Positions 50,776 through 60,240 of a stretch of 64,000 nt of DNA are shown here, piece by piece; positions within the stretch are counted from its first letter, which is position 1; every line of letters starts with the position of its first letter. A program made the translations under genes and the position numbers. Origin of the DNA: Streptosporangiaceae bacterium (GTDB taxonomy: Bacteria; Actinomycetota; Actinomycetes; Streptosporangiales; Streptosporangiaceae); the NCBI GenBank assembly GCA_019239975.1, contig JAFAZE010000007.1, forward strand, positions 1-64,000, written 5' to 3'. Under the pieces are notes generated by a model. That model was given only the letters and a program-made list of their open reading frames with translations, searched no databases and was not told the origin of the DNA.

Positions 50776-51902
50776 GCCGCGCGGCCTCCGTTCATGGCCT
50801 CGTAAAACGGTGTGCCGGGCGCCAGGTCGCCGGGAGTGACCGGGCAGCCGCCCTGGAAGGCGGACGCGTAGATGGCCGCGACAAGGGAGAGCGTACGGCG
50901 GCTGTCGGCGGTTTCGACGGGCGGCCGCGTGCCGGCCCGTAGTGCCGTCAATATTTCACGGAACTGGGCGTGGTGCCCGCTCCTGCTCACGCTTCGCCCG
51001 CCGGGCGGCTCACCCTGCCACCCGGCCAGCACGGCGTCCGCGTGCCCCGGCGCCGGGGTGACCCGCCAGTTGCCCTCCCCGTACCCGTACAGATGCGTCA
51101 GCTCGACGGTCGCGTTCTCGAAGTCGTACCGCAGCAAGCTTTCCTCCCGCGGCGAGATCACGCTGTTCACGACGCTTGCCACTGCGCCGCTGCCGAACGT
51201 CACGTGCGCCAGCGACACGTCCTCGGTCTGCGTGCGGCGGGCCAGCGTCCTGGCGGCCGCGGACACCGTGGTCCAGTCGCCGAGCACGTCCAGCAGCATG
51301 TCCATCTGGTGAATGCCGTGGCCCATGGTGGGGCCGCCGCCCTCGGTGTCCCAGCGACCGCGCCACGGCACGTCGAAGTACGCCTGGTCGCGAAACCAGG
51401 TCGTATGGCAGACCGCCAGCAGGGGGCGGCCGAGCGTGCCGCTCGCCGCCAGTTCCTTCAGCGTGCGCTGCCCGGGCCCGAAGCGGTGCTGGAAGACGGT
51501 GGCGAGCCAGGGGCCGCCCGGCGTCCCGGCTGGGGCCTCCGCCGCGGCGAGCTCCTCAAGTTCGCGCAGGCTGATCGCCGGCGGTTTCTCGACCAGAGCG
51601 GTCACACCCGCCCGCAGGCAGGCCAGCGCCTGCTCATGATGAAGCCTCGGCGGCGTGCAGATGTGCAGGAGATCGGGGCGGACCTCGCTGAGCAGCTCGC
51701 CGGCGTCGTGGAACGTCGCGGAGATCTTGTGCTCACGGGCGAAGGCGGCCAGCCTGCCCTCGTCGATGTCCGCCGCCGCCACGACCTCGGCCTTCACCGG
51801 CGCCCCGGCGGCCGGCGCGGCCACCTTGGTGAGCGCCGCCATGTGGATGCGGGCTATGTTCCCCGTGCCTACTATCGCTATCCGGATCGGCTCGTGTGGC
51901 AC
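50769..51902 (-). CDS. Gfo/Idh/MocA-family oxidoreductase
   Basis: 377 residues: Rossmann start IRIAIVGTGNIARIHMAAL (NAD(P)-binding GTGNIA about 12-17), the EKPPAISL motif (about 97-104) and the catalytic C-terminal sheet with GGGPTMGHGIHQMDMLLDVLG, where His is the likely proton carrier. It oxidises or reduces a sugar hydroxyl or keto group. First gene of the Gfo/Idh-DUF6807-cupin operon. In context it probably acts on the sugar released by GH3/GH30, but the substrate is inferred. Confidence 0.92.
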   Translation of the reverse strand: MPHEPIRIAIVGTGNIARIHMAALTKVAAPAAGAPVKAEVVAAADIDEGRLAAFAREHKISATFHDAGELLSEVRPDLLHICTPPRLHHEQALACLRAGVTALVEKPPAISLRELEELAAAEAPAGTPGGPWLATVFQHRFGPGQRTLKELAASGTLGRPLLAVCHTTWFRDQAYFDVPWRGRWDTEGGGPTMGHGIHQMDMLLDVLGDWTTVSAAARTLARRTQTEDVSLAHVTFGSGAVASVVNSVISPREESLLRYDFENATVELTHLYGYGEGNWRVTPAPGHADAVLAGWQGEPPGGRSVSRSGHHAQFREILTALRAGTRPPVETADSRRTLSLVAAIYASAFQGGCPVTPGDLAPGTPFYEAMNGGRAAW

Positions 51903-52265
51903 GACAACCTCCGCTACGGAGCGTAGGTTCCGGCGGGCGGAGGGGCAATGCTTTTCGGCCGAGTTTCGGCCAGCGGGCCCGCGGCGGCGGTAAGCCGACG
52001 ATCGCGTCCTTGGCTCGTTCCGAGTCCGCGACCTGGGACGCAGCGATCAGCCGCCTGATGGCACTGGCGAGCATGCTGTCGAGCTCGGCGGGAGCCGGAA
52101 ACTCGGCGGCCTCAGGCGGGTCGGTGTGATCAGCTGCGGGTAGCTGGTCCATCCGTGTAACCCCCGACGTTGTGATTGGCGGGGATAAAGTTACTCCTCT
52201 GAGATGTTGACCGCCCGCATTTCGGCCGCGACGCGCCGTGCGGCGGGATTATGCCGGCCGCGCCG
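51903..52265. other. intergenic stretch with a doubtful small frame
   Basis: A minus-strand frame from ATG 52152 reads MDQLPAADHTDPPEAAEF, then ELDSMLASAIRRLIAASQVADSERAKDAIVG, which has a plausible composition. After about 85 residues it runs into the oxidoreductase gene in another frame. There is no strong ribosome-binding site. It may be a small protein or the remnant of a larger one; I cannot decide. A weak inverted pair AACCT/AGGTT lies at 51905-51930. Confidence 0.35.
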
Positions 52266-53168
52266 TCAGGCGCTCGCGGTGAGGCCCCAGCGGCGGCGGA
52301 TCGTGCGGTCGGCGGCGCCGAACGCGGCGTCCACGCAGATGCCGATGATGAGGATGACGATGATGATCGCGGTGGCGCTCACCAGGTCGGACTGGTCCTG
52401 GTTGGTGTTCAGCAGCACGCCGAGCGACGGCTGGTTCGCGATGATCACGAGCAGCTCGCCGGCCATCAGGCTGCGCCACGCGAACGCCCAGCCCTGCTTG
52501 AGGCCGGCCACGAACGCCGGGAGCGAGGCCGGCAGGATCAGGAACCGGTACAGCGAAAGGCGGCGCAGGCCCATCATCGTCCCGGCCTTCAGCAGCAGCG
52601 GCGGCGTGTAGTCCACGCCGGTGATCAGCCCGTTCGCGATCGACGGCGCCGCGCCCAGCACGATCACGAACAGGATCGCCGTCGTGTTGTTCCCGAACAG
52701 GATGATCGCGAACGGGAACCACGCGATCGACGGCAGCGTCTGCAGGCCGGTGATGAGCGACCCGACCGCCGCGCGCAGCGGCCGGATCCGGGAGACCAGC
52801 GCGCCGACGACGCCGCCGATCAGGATCGCCAGGGCGAAGCCGATCACCGCGCGCTGCAGCGTGGTGCCGATGGCGTGCCATAGCAGGCCGGTGTGCAGCT
52901 GATCCCAGAGGTTGGCCAGCGTGGGGCCCGGCGCGGGAAAGATGCTCTTCTTGTAGCCGCTGAGGTGGATCAGCTCCCAGATGGCGAGCACGAGCGCGAT
53001 CGCGAGCACCTTGGGCCACAGCGAGGCCCAGATGCGGGCCGGCAGCCCTCCCGTGCGCTGTTCGCGCAGGTCAAGCGCGTCCAGCCCGGCCAGCGCCGCC
53101 TCGGACGCGGAACCACCGGGAAATACGTGCCCGGTCGTGGCCGCCGGCGTCGGCGCGTCAGCCGCCAT
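52266..53168 (-). CDS. ABC transporter permease (SsuC/TauC-like)
   Basis: 300 residues, six transmembrane segments after a 50-residue polar start. The permease loop MGLRRLSLYRFLILPASLPAFVAGLKQGWAFAWRSLMAGELL (about 201-242) and the IWELIHLSGYKKSIFPAPGPTLANLWDQL block are typical of nitrate/sulfonate/taurine importers. It overlaps the ATPase gene by 11 bp; together with the binding protein it makes a complete importer. Confidence 0.9.
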   Translation of the reverse strand: MAADAPTPAATTGHVFPGGSASEAALAGLDALDLREQRTGGLPARIWASLWPKVLAIALVLAIWELIHLSGYKKSIFPAPGPTLANLWDQLHTGLLWHAIGTTLQRAVIGFALAILIGGVVGALVSRIRPLRAAVGSLITGLQTLPSIAWFPFAIILFGNNTTAILFVIVLGAAPSIANGLITGVDYTPPLLLKAGTMMGLRRLSLYRFLILPASLPAFVAGLKQGWAFAWRSLMAGELLVIIANQPSLGVLLNTNQDQSDLVSATAIIIVILIIGICVDAAFGAADRTIRRRWGLTASA

Positions 53169-53931
53169 GCCTGGTCATCTCCTCCCGCAGCCGGTCGGTG
53201 ACCTCCGCGGCCAGCTCGGCGACGGGCGCCGAGTCGATCCGGCGGGGCCGGTCGATGGGGACCGGGAACTCCGCGATCACCCGGCCGGGGCGGCTGCTCA
53301 GCACCACCACGCGGTCGCCGAGCCGGACGGCCTCCCGCACGTTGTGCGTGACGAACAGGACCGTGAGCCTCCGCCCGGCGCAGACCCGGTCCAGCTCCTC
53401 GTGCAGCACGTCCCTGGTCATCGCGTCCAGGGCGCCGAACGGCTCGTCCATCAGCAGCACGTCGGCGTCCTGGGCGAGCGCGCGGGCCAGCGCGACCCGC
53501 TGCCGCATGCCGCCGGACAGCTCGTGCGGGCGCTTGCCGCCGAACCCACCCAGGTGCACCAGTTCCAGCAGCTCCGCCGCGCGCTGGCGGCGCTCGGAGC
53601 GGCCCGCGCCGCGCGCCCGGAGCGCGAGCTCGATGTTCGCGGCCGCCGTGAGCCACGGGAACAGCGCCGGCTCCTGGAACATGAGCGCGACCCGCCGGCC
53701 GCCGGCGGACACCGTGCCCGCGGTCGGCCGCTCCAGGCCGGCCACGAGCGACAGCAGCGTGGACTTGCCGCAGCCGGACGCGCCGATCAGGCAGGTGAAC
53801 TCGCCCGGCGGCACGTCCAGCGACACCCTGTCCAGCGCGCGCACCGCCGAGCTGCCCCGGCCGAACACCTTAGAGACTTCGGCCAGCGTGACGGCCGCGG
53901 ACGTCTGCGTTACGGCGGTGGTGGTGGTCAT
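53158..53931 (-). CDS. ABC transporter ATPase (SsuB/TauB-like)
   Basis: 257 residues with Walker A GASGCGKST (about 53-61), Q-loop MFQEPALFPWLT, signature LSGGMRQRVALARAL (about 138-152), Walker B VLLMDEPFGALD and H-loop VLFVTHNVREAV. The motif spacing is that of the sulfonate/nitrate subfamily. Transcribed after the binding protein, 3 bp away. Confidence 0.93.
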   Translation of the reverse strand: MTTTTAVTQTSAAVTLAEVSKVFGRGSSAVRALDRVSLDVPPGEFTCLIGASGCGKSTLLSLVAGLERPTAGTVSAGGRRVALMFQEPALFPWLTAAANIELALRARGAGRSERRQRAAELLELVHLGGFGGKRPHELSGGMRQRVALARALAQDADVLLMDEPFGALDAMTRDVLHEELDRVCAGRRLTVLFVTHNVREAVRLGDRVVVLSSRPGRVIAEFPVPIDRPRRIDSAPVAELAAEVTDRLREEMTRHGG

Positions 53932-53933
53932 CG

Positions 53934-54980
53934 TTACGAGCTCACCTGTGCCTCTCCTGCTGCGGCCAGCGCCTTGTTCAGCGGGCCGAGATCGAAGATG
54001 CCGGTCAGGGTGACCGGCTTGAGCAGGCCCAGCGACACGGCCTGCTGGGCGTCGGCGGTCAGCGACGACGCGTCCGGGTCGTCGGTGAACTTGATCTCCT
54101 TGAACGAGGCGGCCACGATGCTCGCCTTGAGCGGCTTGCCGGTGTACGAGGCGAGCTCGTCGTTCGCGGCCGTCTGCGCCCCGGCGGGGTTGCTCTTGAT
54201 GAAGTCGTTGGCCTGGATCTGCGCCTTCAGCAGGTCGGCCACGACGGCCGGGTGCGCGGAAAGGAACGACTGCGTCACGACCAGCAGGGTGGTCACTCCC
54301 GGCTCGCTGAGCAGCACCTTGCCGCCATCCTTGACCATCTCGACGTCGTAGGGCGCCGGCTCGGAGCCGCCGGCGATCTGCCCGGACTTGAACTCCAGGA
54401 CCGCCGCGGAGTTGGGGGCGGTCGGCTTGACGAGCACGTCACCGCCGCCGGTGGCGCTGGTCGCCAGCCCGTTCGTCTTCAGCCAGTAGCGCAGCGCCAC
54501 GTCCTGCGTGTTGCCGAGCGACGGGGTGGCCAGGCTCTGGCCCTTCAGCTGGGACGCCGACGAGATGCCCGGCTTGACGACGATGGACGCGCCGCCGGCC
54601 GCGGCGCCGGAGACGACCTTGATGGCCGTGCCGCCGGACTTCTGCCAGGCGTTGATCGTCGGGTTCGGTCCCACGTAGGCGGCGTCGAGCTGGCCGGCCA
54701 GAATCGCGGTGGTCTCCTGCGTTCCGCTGCTGAAGGCGGTGGTCTGCACGGTCCCGGCGGAGCCGAGGGCCTTGCTGAAGAACCCTTCCTTGATGCCGAC
54801 CAGCGCGGACGCGTGGGTGATGTTCTCCAGGAAGCCGAGCCGCACGGTCACCGGCGCCGAGCCGGTCGTTCCCGACGTGCTCCCGGAGGCGGCCGGCGAG
54901 TTGTTCGCCGACGAAGACGATGAGCAGCCGGCGAGCAGTAGCGCGCCGCCGGCGGCCGCGGCGGCAATGAGTCGTCGCAT
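53934..54980 (-). CDS. ABC transporter substrate-binding lipoprotein (SsuA/NMT1-like)
   Basis: 348 residues. The signal peptide ends in LLAGC (Cys about 19), then a Ser/Asn/Gly linker. The mature lobe structure is the NMT1/THI5-like or aliphatic-sulfonate type: VTVRLGFLENITHASALVGIKEGFFSKALG, GQLDAAYVGPNPTINAWQKSGG, LKGQSLATPSLGNTQDVALRYWLK and FKSGQIAGGSEPAPYD. The ligand could be a sulfonate, taurine, nitrate or thiamine precursor; no catabolic gene lies nearby to decide. First gene of the operon. Confidence 0.9.
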   Translation of the reverse strand: MRRLIAAAAAGGALLLAGCSSSSSANNSPAASGSTSGTTGSAPVTVRLGFLENITHASALVGIKEGFFSKALGSAGTVQTTAFSSGTQETTAILAGQLDAAYVGPNPTINAWQKSGGTAIKVVSGAAAGGASIVVKPGISSASQLKGQSLATPSLGNTQDVALRYWLKTNGLATSATGGGDVLVKPTAPNSAAVLEFKSGQIAGGSEPAPYDVEMVKDGGKVLLSEPGVTTLLVVTQSFLSAHPAVVADLLKAQIQANDFIKSNPAGAQTAANDELASYTGKPLKASIVAASFKEIKFTDDPDASSLTADAQQAVSLGLLKPVTLTGIFDLGPLNKALAAAGEAQVSS

Positions 54981-55077
54981 CTATGTCCTAAATTCCATCG
55001 GTTAAGTAGGGATTAATTACTATACCGCAAGTCGGCAATGTGGGAATAGCCCTGGTGGCCCGGGGGCCGAAACCCCG

Positions 55078-55425
55078 CTAAGACCCCTGATCCGAGGAAT
55101 CCTGGAGGGTGACGCCGGCCACCGAGGGGAACTTCGACAGGCATACCTCGAGGCGGGCGATGTCGGCGTTGGAGGCGTTATTGACCTGGTACGCGATCTG
55201 GGCGACGTCGTAGGCCGCCAGGCTGCCGGAGGGCAGCGGCGCCGCGCTGACCCGGGGCGGCTTCGCGCAGGTGGCGCGGACGTGCAGGCGCTCGGCCGTG
55301 GACGTGCCGTCCTTGAAGGAGACCAGGGCCTGACGCTGCCCCAGCGCCGCGTCGAACTTCGAGCACCCCGTCAGCACGGCGCCCGCGATGAGGGCCGGTA
55401 TAACGACACGGGGTAGTACTCGCAT
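55078..55425 (-). CDS. small lipoprotein, unknown function
   Basis: 115 residues: signal peptide with lipobox LTGC (Cys about 21), then KFDAALGQRQALVSFKDGTSTAERLHVRATCAKPP and NNASNADIARLEVCLSKFPSVAGVTL. Two further Cys may form a disulfide. The sequence recalls small actinobacterial lipoproteins annotated as uncharacterised. Divergent from the GH15 gene, with about 80 bp between starts. Confidence 0.7.
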   Translation of the reverse strand: MRVLPRVVIPALIAGAVLTGCSKFDAALGQRQALVSFKDGTSTAERLHVRATCAKPPRVSAAPLPSGSLAAYDVAQIAYQVNNASNADIARLEVCLSKFPSVAGVTLQDSSDQGS

Positions 55426-55504
55426 GGCGCCAGCCTACGCGGCCCCCGTACCGAGTACGGTACTGGGGAGACAGATCCCGCGGGCGGCGCGGGTGGGAGG
55501 TACA

Positions 55505-57337
55505 GTGGCCAGCCGTATCGAGGATTACGCCATTGTCGGCGACATGCAGTCGGTCGCGCTGGTGAGCGCGGACGGCTCGGTTGACTGGCTGTGCCTGCCC
55601 CGGTTCGACTCCGACGCGTGCTTCGCGGCGCTGCTCGGCGACGAGCGCAACGGCAGCTGGCGGATCGCGCCCGCGGGGCGGGCCACCGCGACCCGGCAGT
55701 ACGCCGGTGACACGCTGATCCTGGAAACGCTCTGGGAGACCGGCACGGGCGCCGCGCGGGTGATCGACTTCATGCCGCCGCGGAACGGCGACCATCCGTC
55801 GCTGATCCGCATCGTCGAGGGAGTGCGCGGCACGGTGGAGATGGAGGCCTCGGTCCGCGTGCGCTTCGGCTACGGGAAGGTGCTCCCGTGGGTGTACGCG
55901 CTCCCCCGCGGCATCCGCGCCATCGCCGGCCCCGACTCCGCCTGGCTCGACACACCGGTCAAGCTGAACGGAACGGACTTCGCCCACCACGCCAGCTTCA
56001 CCGTCAGCGGCGGCCAGCGCGTGCCGTTCACGCTCACCTACCTTCCCTCGCACATAAGCGAGCCGTCATGCCCCGATGCCGGGGAAACCCTCGAGGCCAC
56101 GCGGAAGTACTGGGACGGGTGGGTGTCGCGGTGCACCTACCGCGGCAAGTACCGCGACACGGTGGTCCGCTCGCTGATCACGCTGAAGGCGCTGACCTAC
56201 CAGCCCACCGGCGGGATCGTGGCCGCGGCGACGACCTCGCTGCCGGAGGACATCGGTGGCGTGCGGAACTGGGACTACCGGTTCTGCTGGCTGCGCGACG
56301 CCACGATCACGCTGGAGGCGCTGCTGCGCACCGGGTACACGGACGAGGCGGCCGCCTGGCGGCACTGGCTGGCACGGGCCGTCGCCGGGGACCCGGCCGA
56401 TGTCCAGATCATGTACGGGGTGGCCGGCGAGCGCCGGCTGACCGAGTGGCAGGCGGACTGGCTTCCCGGCTACGAGGCGTCGGCGCCGGTGCGGATCGGC
56501 AACGCCGCGTCCGGCCAGTTCCAGCTCGACGTGTACGGCGAGGTCGTCGACGCGCTGCACCTGTCCGCGAAGTCCGGGCTGCCGCCGGACCGGCACACCT
56601 GGGCTCTGGTGCAGCGGCTGCTCGAGTTCGTCGAGCGGCACTGGGACGACCCCGACGAGGGCCTGTGGGAGGTGCGCGGTCCCCGGCGGCACTTCGTCCA
56701 CTCCAAGGTCATGGCGTGGGTGGCCTTCGACCGCGGCGCCGACATGGCCGACGCGATGAACGACGCGAAGCGGGCGTCGAGGTGGCGCGAGATCCGCGAC
56801 CGTGTGCACGCGCAGGTGTGCGAGCAGGGCTACAGCGCCGAGCGCGGCGCCTTCGTCCAGTACTACGGGGCGACCGAGCTCGACGCCGCGGTGCTGCTCA
56901 TTCCCGAGGTCGGCTTCCTGCCGCCGGAGGACCCCCGGGTGGTCTCCACCGTCGACGTGCTCCGCCGGGAACTCGTCTCCGACGGGTTCCTGCGCAGGTA
57001 CGAGGTGGACGCGGGCGGGACATCAGCGGTCGACGGGCTGCCCGGCTCCGAGGGCGCCTTCCTGGCCTGCAGCTTCTGGCTCGCCAACGCGCTCGACTTC
57101 AGCGGCCGCAGGCCCGACGCGGTCGCGATCTTCGAGCGGCTGCTGGGGCTGTGCAACGACGTCGGCCTGCTGAGTGAGGAATACGATCCCCGCTACGGGC
57201 GGCTGGTGGGGAACATGCCGCAGGCGTTCAGCCACGTGCCGCTGATCCAGGCGGCGCTCAACCTGTCCGATCATGCCGGGGAGCACCGCCGCGGGTCCGC
57301 GGACCTCGGCGACGAGCGCCGCATCGTTTCTGGCTAA
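55505..57337 (+). CDS. GH15 family hydrolase (trehalase/glucoamylase-like)
   Basis: 610 residues. Starts VASRIEDYAIVGDMQSVALVSADGSVDWLCLPRFDSDACFAALLG, the N-terminal domain of trehalase-like GH15 enzymes. The (alpha/alpha)6 barrel includes GGVRNWDYRFCWLRDATITLEALLRTGY (about 252-279), GQFQLDVYGEVVDALHLSA, GLWEVRGPRRHFVHSKVMAWVAFDRG and NMPQAFSHVPLIQAALNL. GTG 55505 is preferred because GGGAGG lies five bases upstream; a frame 39 codons longer has no such signal. Relatives in mycobacteria and other actinobacteria are trehalases, so cytoplasmic trehalose hydrolysis is the best guess; glucoamylase activity is the alternative. Confidence 0.9.
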   Translation: MASRIEDYAIVGDMQSVALVSADGSVDWLCLPRFDSDACFAALLGDERNGSWRIAPAGRATATRQYAGDTLILETLWETGTGAARVIDFMPPRNGDHPSLIRIVEGVRGTVEMEASVRVRFGYGKVLPWVYALPRGIRAIAGPDSAWLDTPVKLNGTDFAHHASFTVSGGQRVPFTLTYLPSHISEPSCPDAGETLEATRKYWDGWVSRCTYRGKYRDTVVRSLITLKALTYQPTGGIVAAATTSLPEDIGGVRNWDYRFCWLRDATITLEALLRTGYTDEAAAWRHWLARAVAGDPADVQIMYGVAGERRLTEWQADWLPGYEASAPVRIGNAASGQFQLDVYGEVVDALHLSAKSGLPPDRHTWALVQRLLEFVERHWDDPDEGLWEVRGPRRHFVHSKVMAWVAFDRGADMADAMNDAKRASRWREIRDRVHAQVCEQGYSAERGAFVQYYGATELDAAVLLIPEVGFLPPEDPRVVSTVDVLRRELVSDGFLRRYEVDAGGTSAVDGLPGSEGAFLACSFWLANALDFSGRRPDAVAIFERLLGLCNDVGLLSEEYDPRYGRLVGNMPQAFSHVPLIQAALNLSDHAGEHRRGSADLGDERRIVSG

Positions 57338-57350
57338 GCCGCGGGTCCCG

Positions 57351-58241
57351 ATGCCGTCAGCACGTCACGTCCTCATCGTCAACGCGCGCAAGGTCGCCCA
57401 GCCGGTCTTCGTGATCGGCGCGCCGCACTCCGGAACGGAGCACATCGGCCGGGCGCTCAAGAGCTCCCCCGGTTTTCACGTCACGATCGGCCAGCGCAGC
57501 GTGCTGCGGGTGGTGTACGCGTTCGCGCGCCGGCCATCCATGTACTCCGGGCGCGGCGCGGCGGCGGCCGCGGTGATCAGGGACGCGTTCGCGCAAGGCT
57601 GGCAGCTGACCCCGTCGAGCTGCCTCGAGTGTTCCGGGCTGTGCCGTTCGGCCGCCGGGCTGCGGCCGGGGGACGTGGGCCCGTGCGCCGAGCAGCGCGG
57701 CCTGGCCAGGTTCGGGGACGCCAGCCCGGACCTGGCCTACTGCGCGGAGGCGCTGACCGCGGCCTTCCCCGACGTCCAGATCGTCCAGGTGATCAGGGAC
57801 GGGCGGGACGTGGTCGCGCGGATGCTCGCCGACCCGGCGGTGATGGCCTGGTTCCGGCCGAGCTTCGCGAACGTGGACGCGGAGTTCCCCAACCCTTTCT
57901 ATGGTGTCGACGACGAGGCGGACCGCGACGGGTGGCCGAGCCTGTCCGCCGCCGCGAAGTGCGCGCTGCGCTGGCGCTGGGCGATCCGCCTCGCGGCGCG
58001 GCTGCACCACTCCCTGCCCGACGGCCAGCTGAAGACCGTCCGGTACGAGGAGATGATCCGCAGGCCCGCGGCCACGGGCGAGGCTCTGTCCGCGTTCACC
58101 GGGGCCCAGGTCAACCCGCCGGAGGTCGGCGCGGCGGCCGCTGCCGCGGACGCCGCGACCTGGCGCCGCACCCTGTCGGCGACACAGGTCGCCGACATAG
58201 AGAAGGTCGCCGCCGAGGAACTTCGCAGAATTGGTTATTAA
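57351..58241 (+). CDS. sulfotransferase-like protein
   Basis: 296 residues. PAPS-type motifs: the 5'-phosphosulfate loop QPVFVIGAPHSGTEHIGRAL (about 18-37) and the 3'-phosphate motif VQVIRDGRDVVARM (about 148-161). A central Cys-rich part (SSCLECSGLCRSAAGLR) is unusual. The start is ATG 57351, 13 bp beyond the GH15 stop, so co-transcription is likely. Sulfation of a sugar or trehalose derivative is possible by context only. Confidence 0.8.
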   Translation: MPSARHVLIVNARKVAQPVFVIGAPHSGTEHIGRALKSSPGFHVTIGQRSVLRVVYAFARRPSMYSGRGAAAAAVIRDAFAQGWQLTPSSCLECSGLCRSAAGLRPGDVGPCAEQRGLARFGDASPDLAYCAEALTAAFPDVQIVQVIRDGRDVVARMLADPAVMAWFRPSFANVDAEFPNPFYGVDDEADRDGWPSLSAAAKCALRWRWAIRLAARLHHSLPDGQLKTVRYEEMIRRPAATGEALSAFTGAQVNPPEVGAAAAAADAATWRRTLSATQVADIEKVAAEELRRIGY

Positions 58242-58299
58242 CATGGTTACTTCCCGGGGGAAACCCCCGGACCCCCGCCCGCTGCCGCGCGACCCGCCG

Positions 58300-60240
58300 T
58301 TAGTTTGCCGCGGGGCGGAGCACGCCCCGTTCGGTAACTTCTGCTTTTGATCTGTCCTGGGCGGCGAACTGGGTGCGGTAGAGCTCGGCGTACAGGCCGC
58401 CGTCGCCCAGCAGGTCCTCGTGCCGGCCCTGCTCGACGATGCGGCCGTCGTCGACGACGAGGATCTGGTCGGCCTCGCGGACGGTGGACAGCCGGTGCGC
58501 GATCACCAGGGACGTCCGGCCGGTCAGCGCGGTCTTGAGCGCCTGCTGGACGGCGGCTTCGGACTCGGAGTCCAGGTGCGCGGTGGCCTCGTCGAGCACC
58601 ACGATCGACGGCGCCTTCAGCAGCAGCCGGGCCAGCGCGACGCGCTGCTTCTCGCCGCCGGACAGCCGGTAGCCGCGGTCACCGACGATCGTGTCCAGCC
58701 CGTCGGGCAGCGCCGAGACCAGGTCCCAGATCTGCGCCGCCCTGAGCGCGGCGATCTGCTCGTCCTCGCTGGCTTCGGGACGGGCGTAGGCCAGGTTGGC
58801 GCGGATCGTGTCATGGAACAGGTGCGCGTCCTGGGTGACGACGCCGACCACGTCGTGCAGCGATTCCAGCGTGACGTCCCGCAGGTCATAGCCGGCGATA
58901 CGCACCGCGCCGTCGTTCGGGTCGTACATCCGGGCGACCAGCGCGGTGATCGTGGTCTTGCCCGCGCCGGACGGGCCGACCAGCGCGGTGAGCTTGCCGG
59001 ACGGCGCGCGGAACGACAGGTCGTGCAGCACGCCCTGACCGGCGTCGGTGCGTTCGGGCGTCTTGAGCGCGATGGACTCCAGCGACGCCAGCGACACTTC
59101 GGCCGCGGTCGGGTAGCGGAACGACACGCGGTCGAACTGGATATCCGGCGCGGTGCCATTGCCCTCCGCGGTGCGGGGCAGCGCCCCGGCGCCCGGCTTG
59201 TCCGCGACCAGCGGTTTCAGGTCCAGCACCTCGAAGACCCTGTCGAAGCTGACGAGCGCGGTCATGACCTGGATCTGCACGTTGGACAGCGAGGTGATCG
59301 GGCCGTAGACGCGGCCCAGCAACTGGGTCAGCGCGACCAGGGTGCCGAGCTGAAAGGCTCCGGCGACCACCATGCTGCCGCCGACGCCGTAGACGACCGC
59401 GGTCGCGAGCGACGCGAGCAGGGTGAGCGCCACGAAGAACACCTGGCCGTACATGGCGGTGACGACGCCGATGTCGCGGACCTTCCCGGCCTTGCCGCCG
59501 AACGACTCCGCTTCCTCGCGCGGCCTGCCGAAGAGCTTCACGAGCATCGCGCCGGCGACGTTGAACCGCTCGTTCATCATCGAGCCCATCTCGGCGTTCA
59601 GCTGCATGGCCTCCCTGGTCAGCCGCTGCATCCGGCGGCCGAGGAGCCGCGCGGGCAGGATGAACAACGGGATCAGCACCAGCGCGATAACCGTGACCAG
59701 CCACGACAGGTAGAACATCGTCACCAGGATGACCACCAGCGACAGAATGTTGGAAAGGACGCCGGAAAGGGTGGACGTGATCGCCTGCTGGGCGCCCATC
59801 ACGTCGGAGTCCAGCCGGCTGACCAGCGATCCCGTCTGCGCCCGGGTGAAGAACGCGATCGGCTGCTGCTGCACGTGGCCGAACACCTGAGTGCGCAGGT
59901 CGTAGATGAGGCCCTCTCCGATCCGCGCGGAGAACCACCGGATCGCGAAACCAAGGAACGCGTCGAACAGCGCGACCGACGCCACCGCCGCGGCGACGAT
60001 GACGATCACCCGGTCGTTTCTGGCCAGAATGCCGTGGTCGATGATCTCCCGCAGCAGCAGCGGGTTGACGACGGTGATCAGCGCGTCCAGCGCCGTGCAG
60101 AGCAGGAAGGCCGCCAGCAGCCACCGGTAGGGCCGCGCGTACCTCGCGATCCTGCGGACGGTACCCGGCTTGAGCTTCTGCTTCGTGATGGACGGGTCCA
60201 TCTTGAACCCGCGCATCATCACGATTCCCCGGCCGTACAT
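58300..60240 (-). CDS. ABC exporter (half-transporter with fused ATPase)
   Basis: 646 residues: six-helix membrane domain (about 30-330; PYRWLLAAFLLCTALDALITVVNPLLLREIIDHGIL), then an ATPase with Walker A ALVGPSGAGKTTIT (about 436-449), Q-loop VTQDAHLFHDT, signature LSGGEKQRVALARLLL, Walker B VVLDEATAHLD and H-loop LVIAHRLSTVREAD. Family type is MsbA/lipid or drug exporter; it probably works as a homodimer, since no partner gene is adjacent. Cargo unknown. Start ATG 60240 is plausible, with AAAGG 13 bases upstream. Confidence 0.92.
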   Translation of the reverse strand: MYGRGIVMMRGFKMDPSITKQKLKPGTVRRIARYARPYRWLLAAFLLCTALDALITVVNPLLLREIIDHGILARNDRVIVIVAAAVASVALFDAFLGFAIRWFSARIGEGLIYDLRTQVFGHVQQQPIAFFTRAQTGSLVSRLDSDVMGAQQAITSTLSGVLSNILSLVVILVTMFYLSWLVTVIALVLIPLFILPARLLGRRMQRLTREAMQLNAEMGSMMNERFNVAGAMLVKLFGRPREEAESFGGKAGKVRDIGVVTAMYGQVFFVALTLLASLATAVVYGVGGSMVVAGAFQLGTLVALTQLLGRVYGPITSLSNVQIQVMTALVSFDRVFEVLDLKPLVADKPGAGALPRTAEGNGTAPDIQFDRVSFRYPTAAEVSLASLESIALKTPERTDAGQGVLHDLSFRAPSGKLTALVGPSGAGKTTITALVARMYDPNDGAVRIAGYDLRDVTLESLHDVVGVVTQDAHLFHDTIRANLAYARPEASEDEQIAALRAAQIWDLVSALPDGLDTIVGDRGYRLSGGEKQRVALARLLLKAPSIVVLDEATAHLDSESEAAVQQALKTALTGRTSLVIAHRLSTVREADQILVVDDGRIVEQGRHEDLLGDGGLYAELYRTQFAAQDRSKAEVTERGVLRPAAN

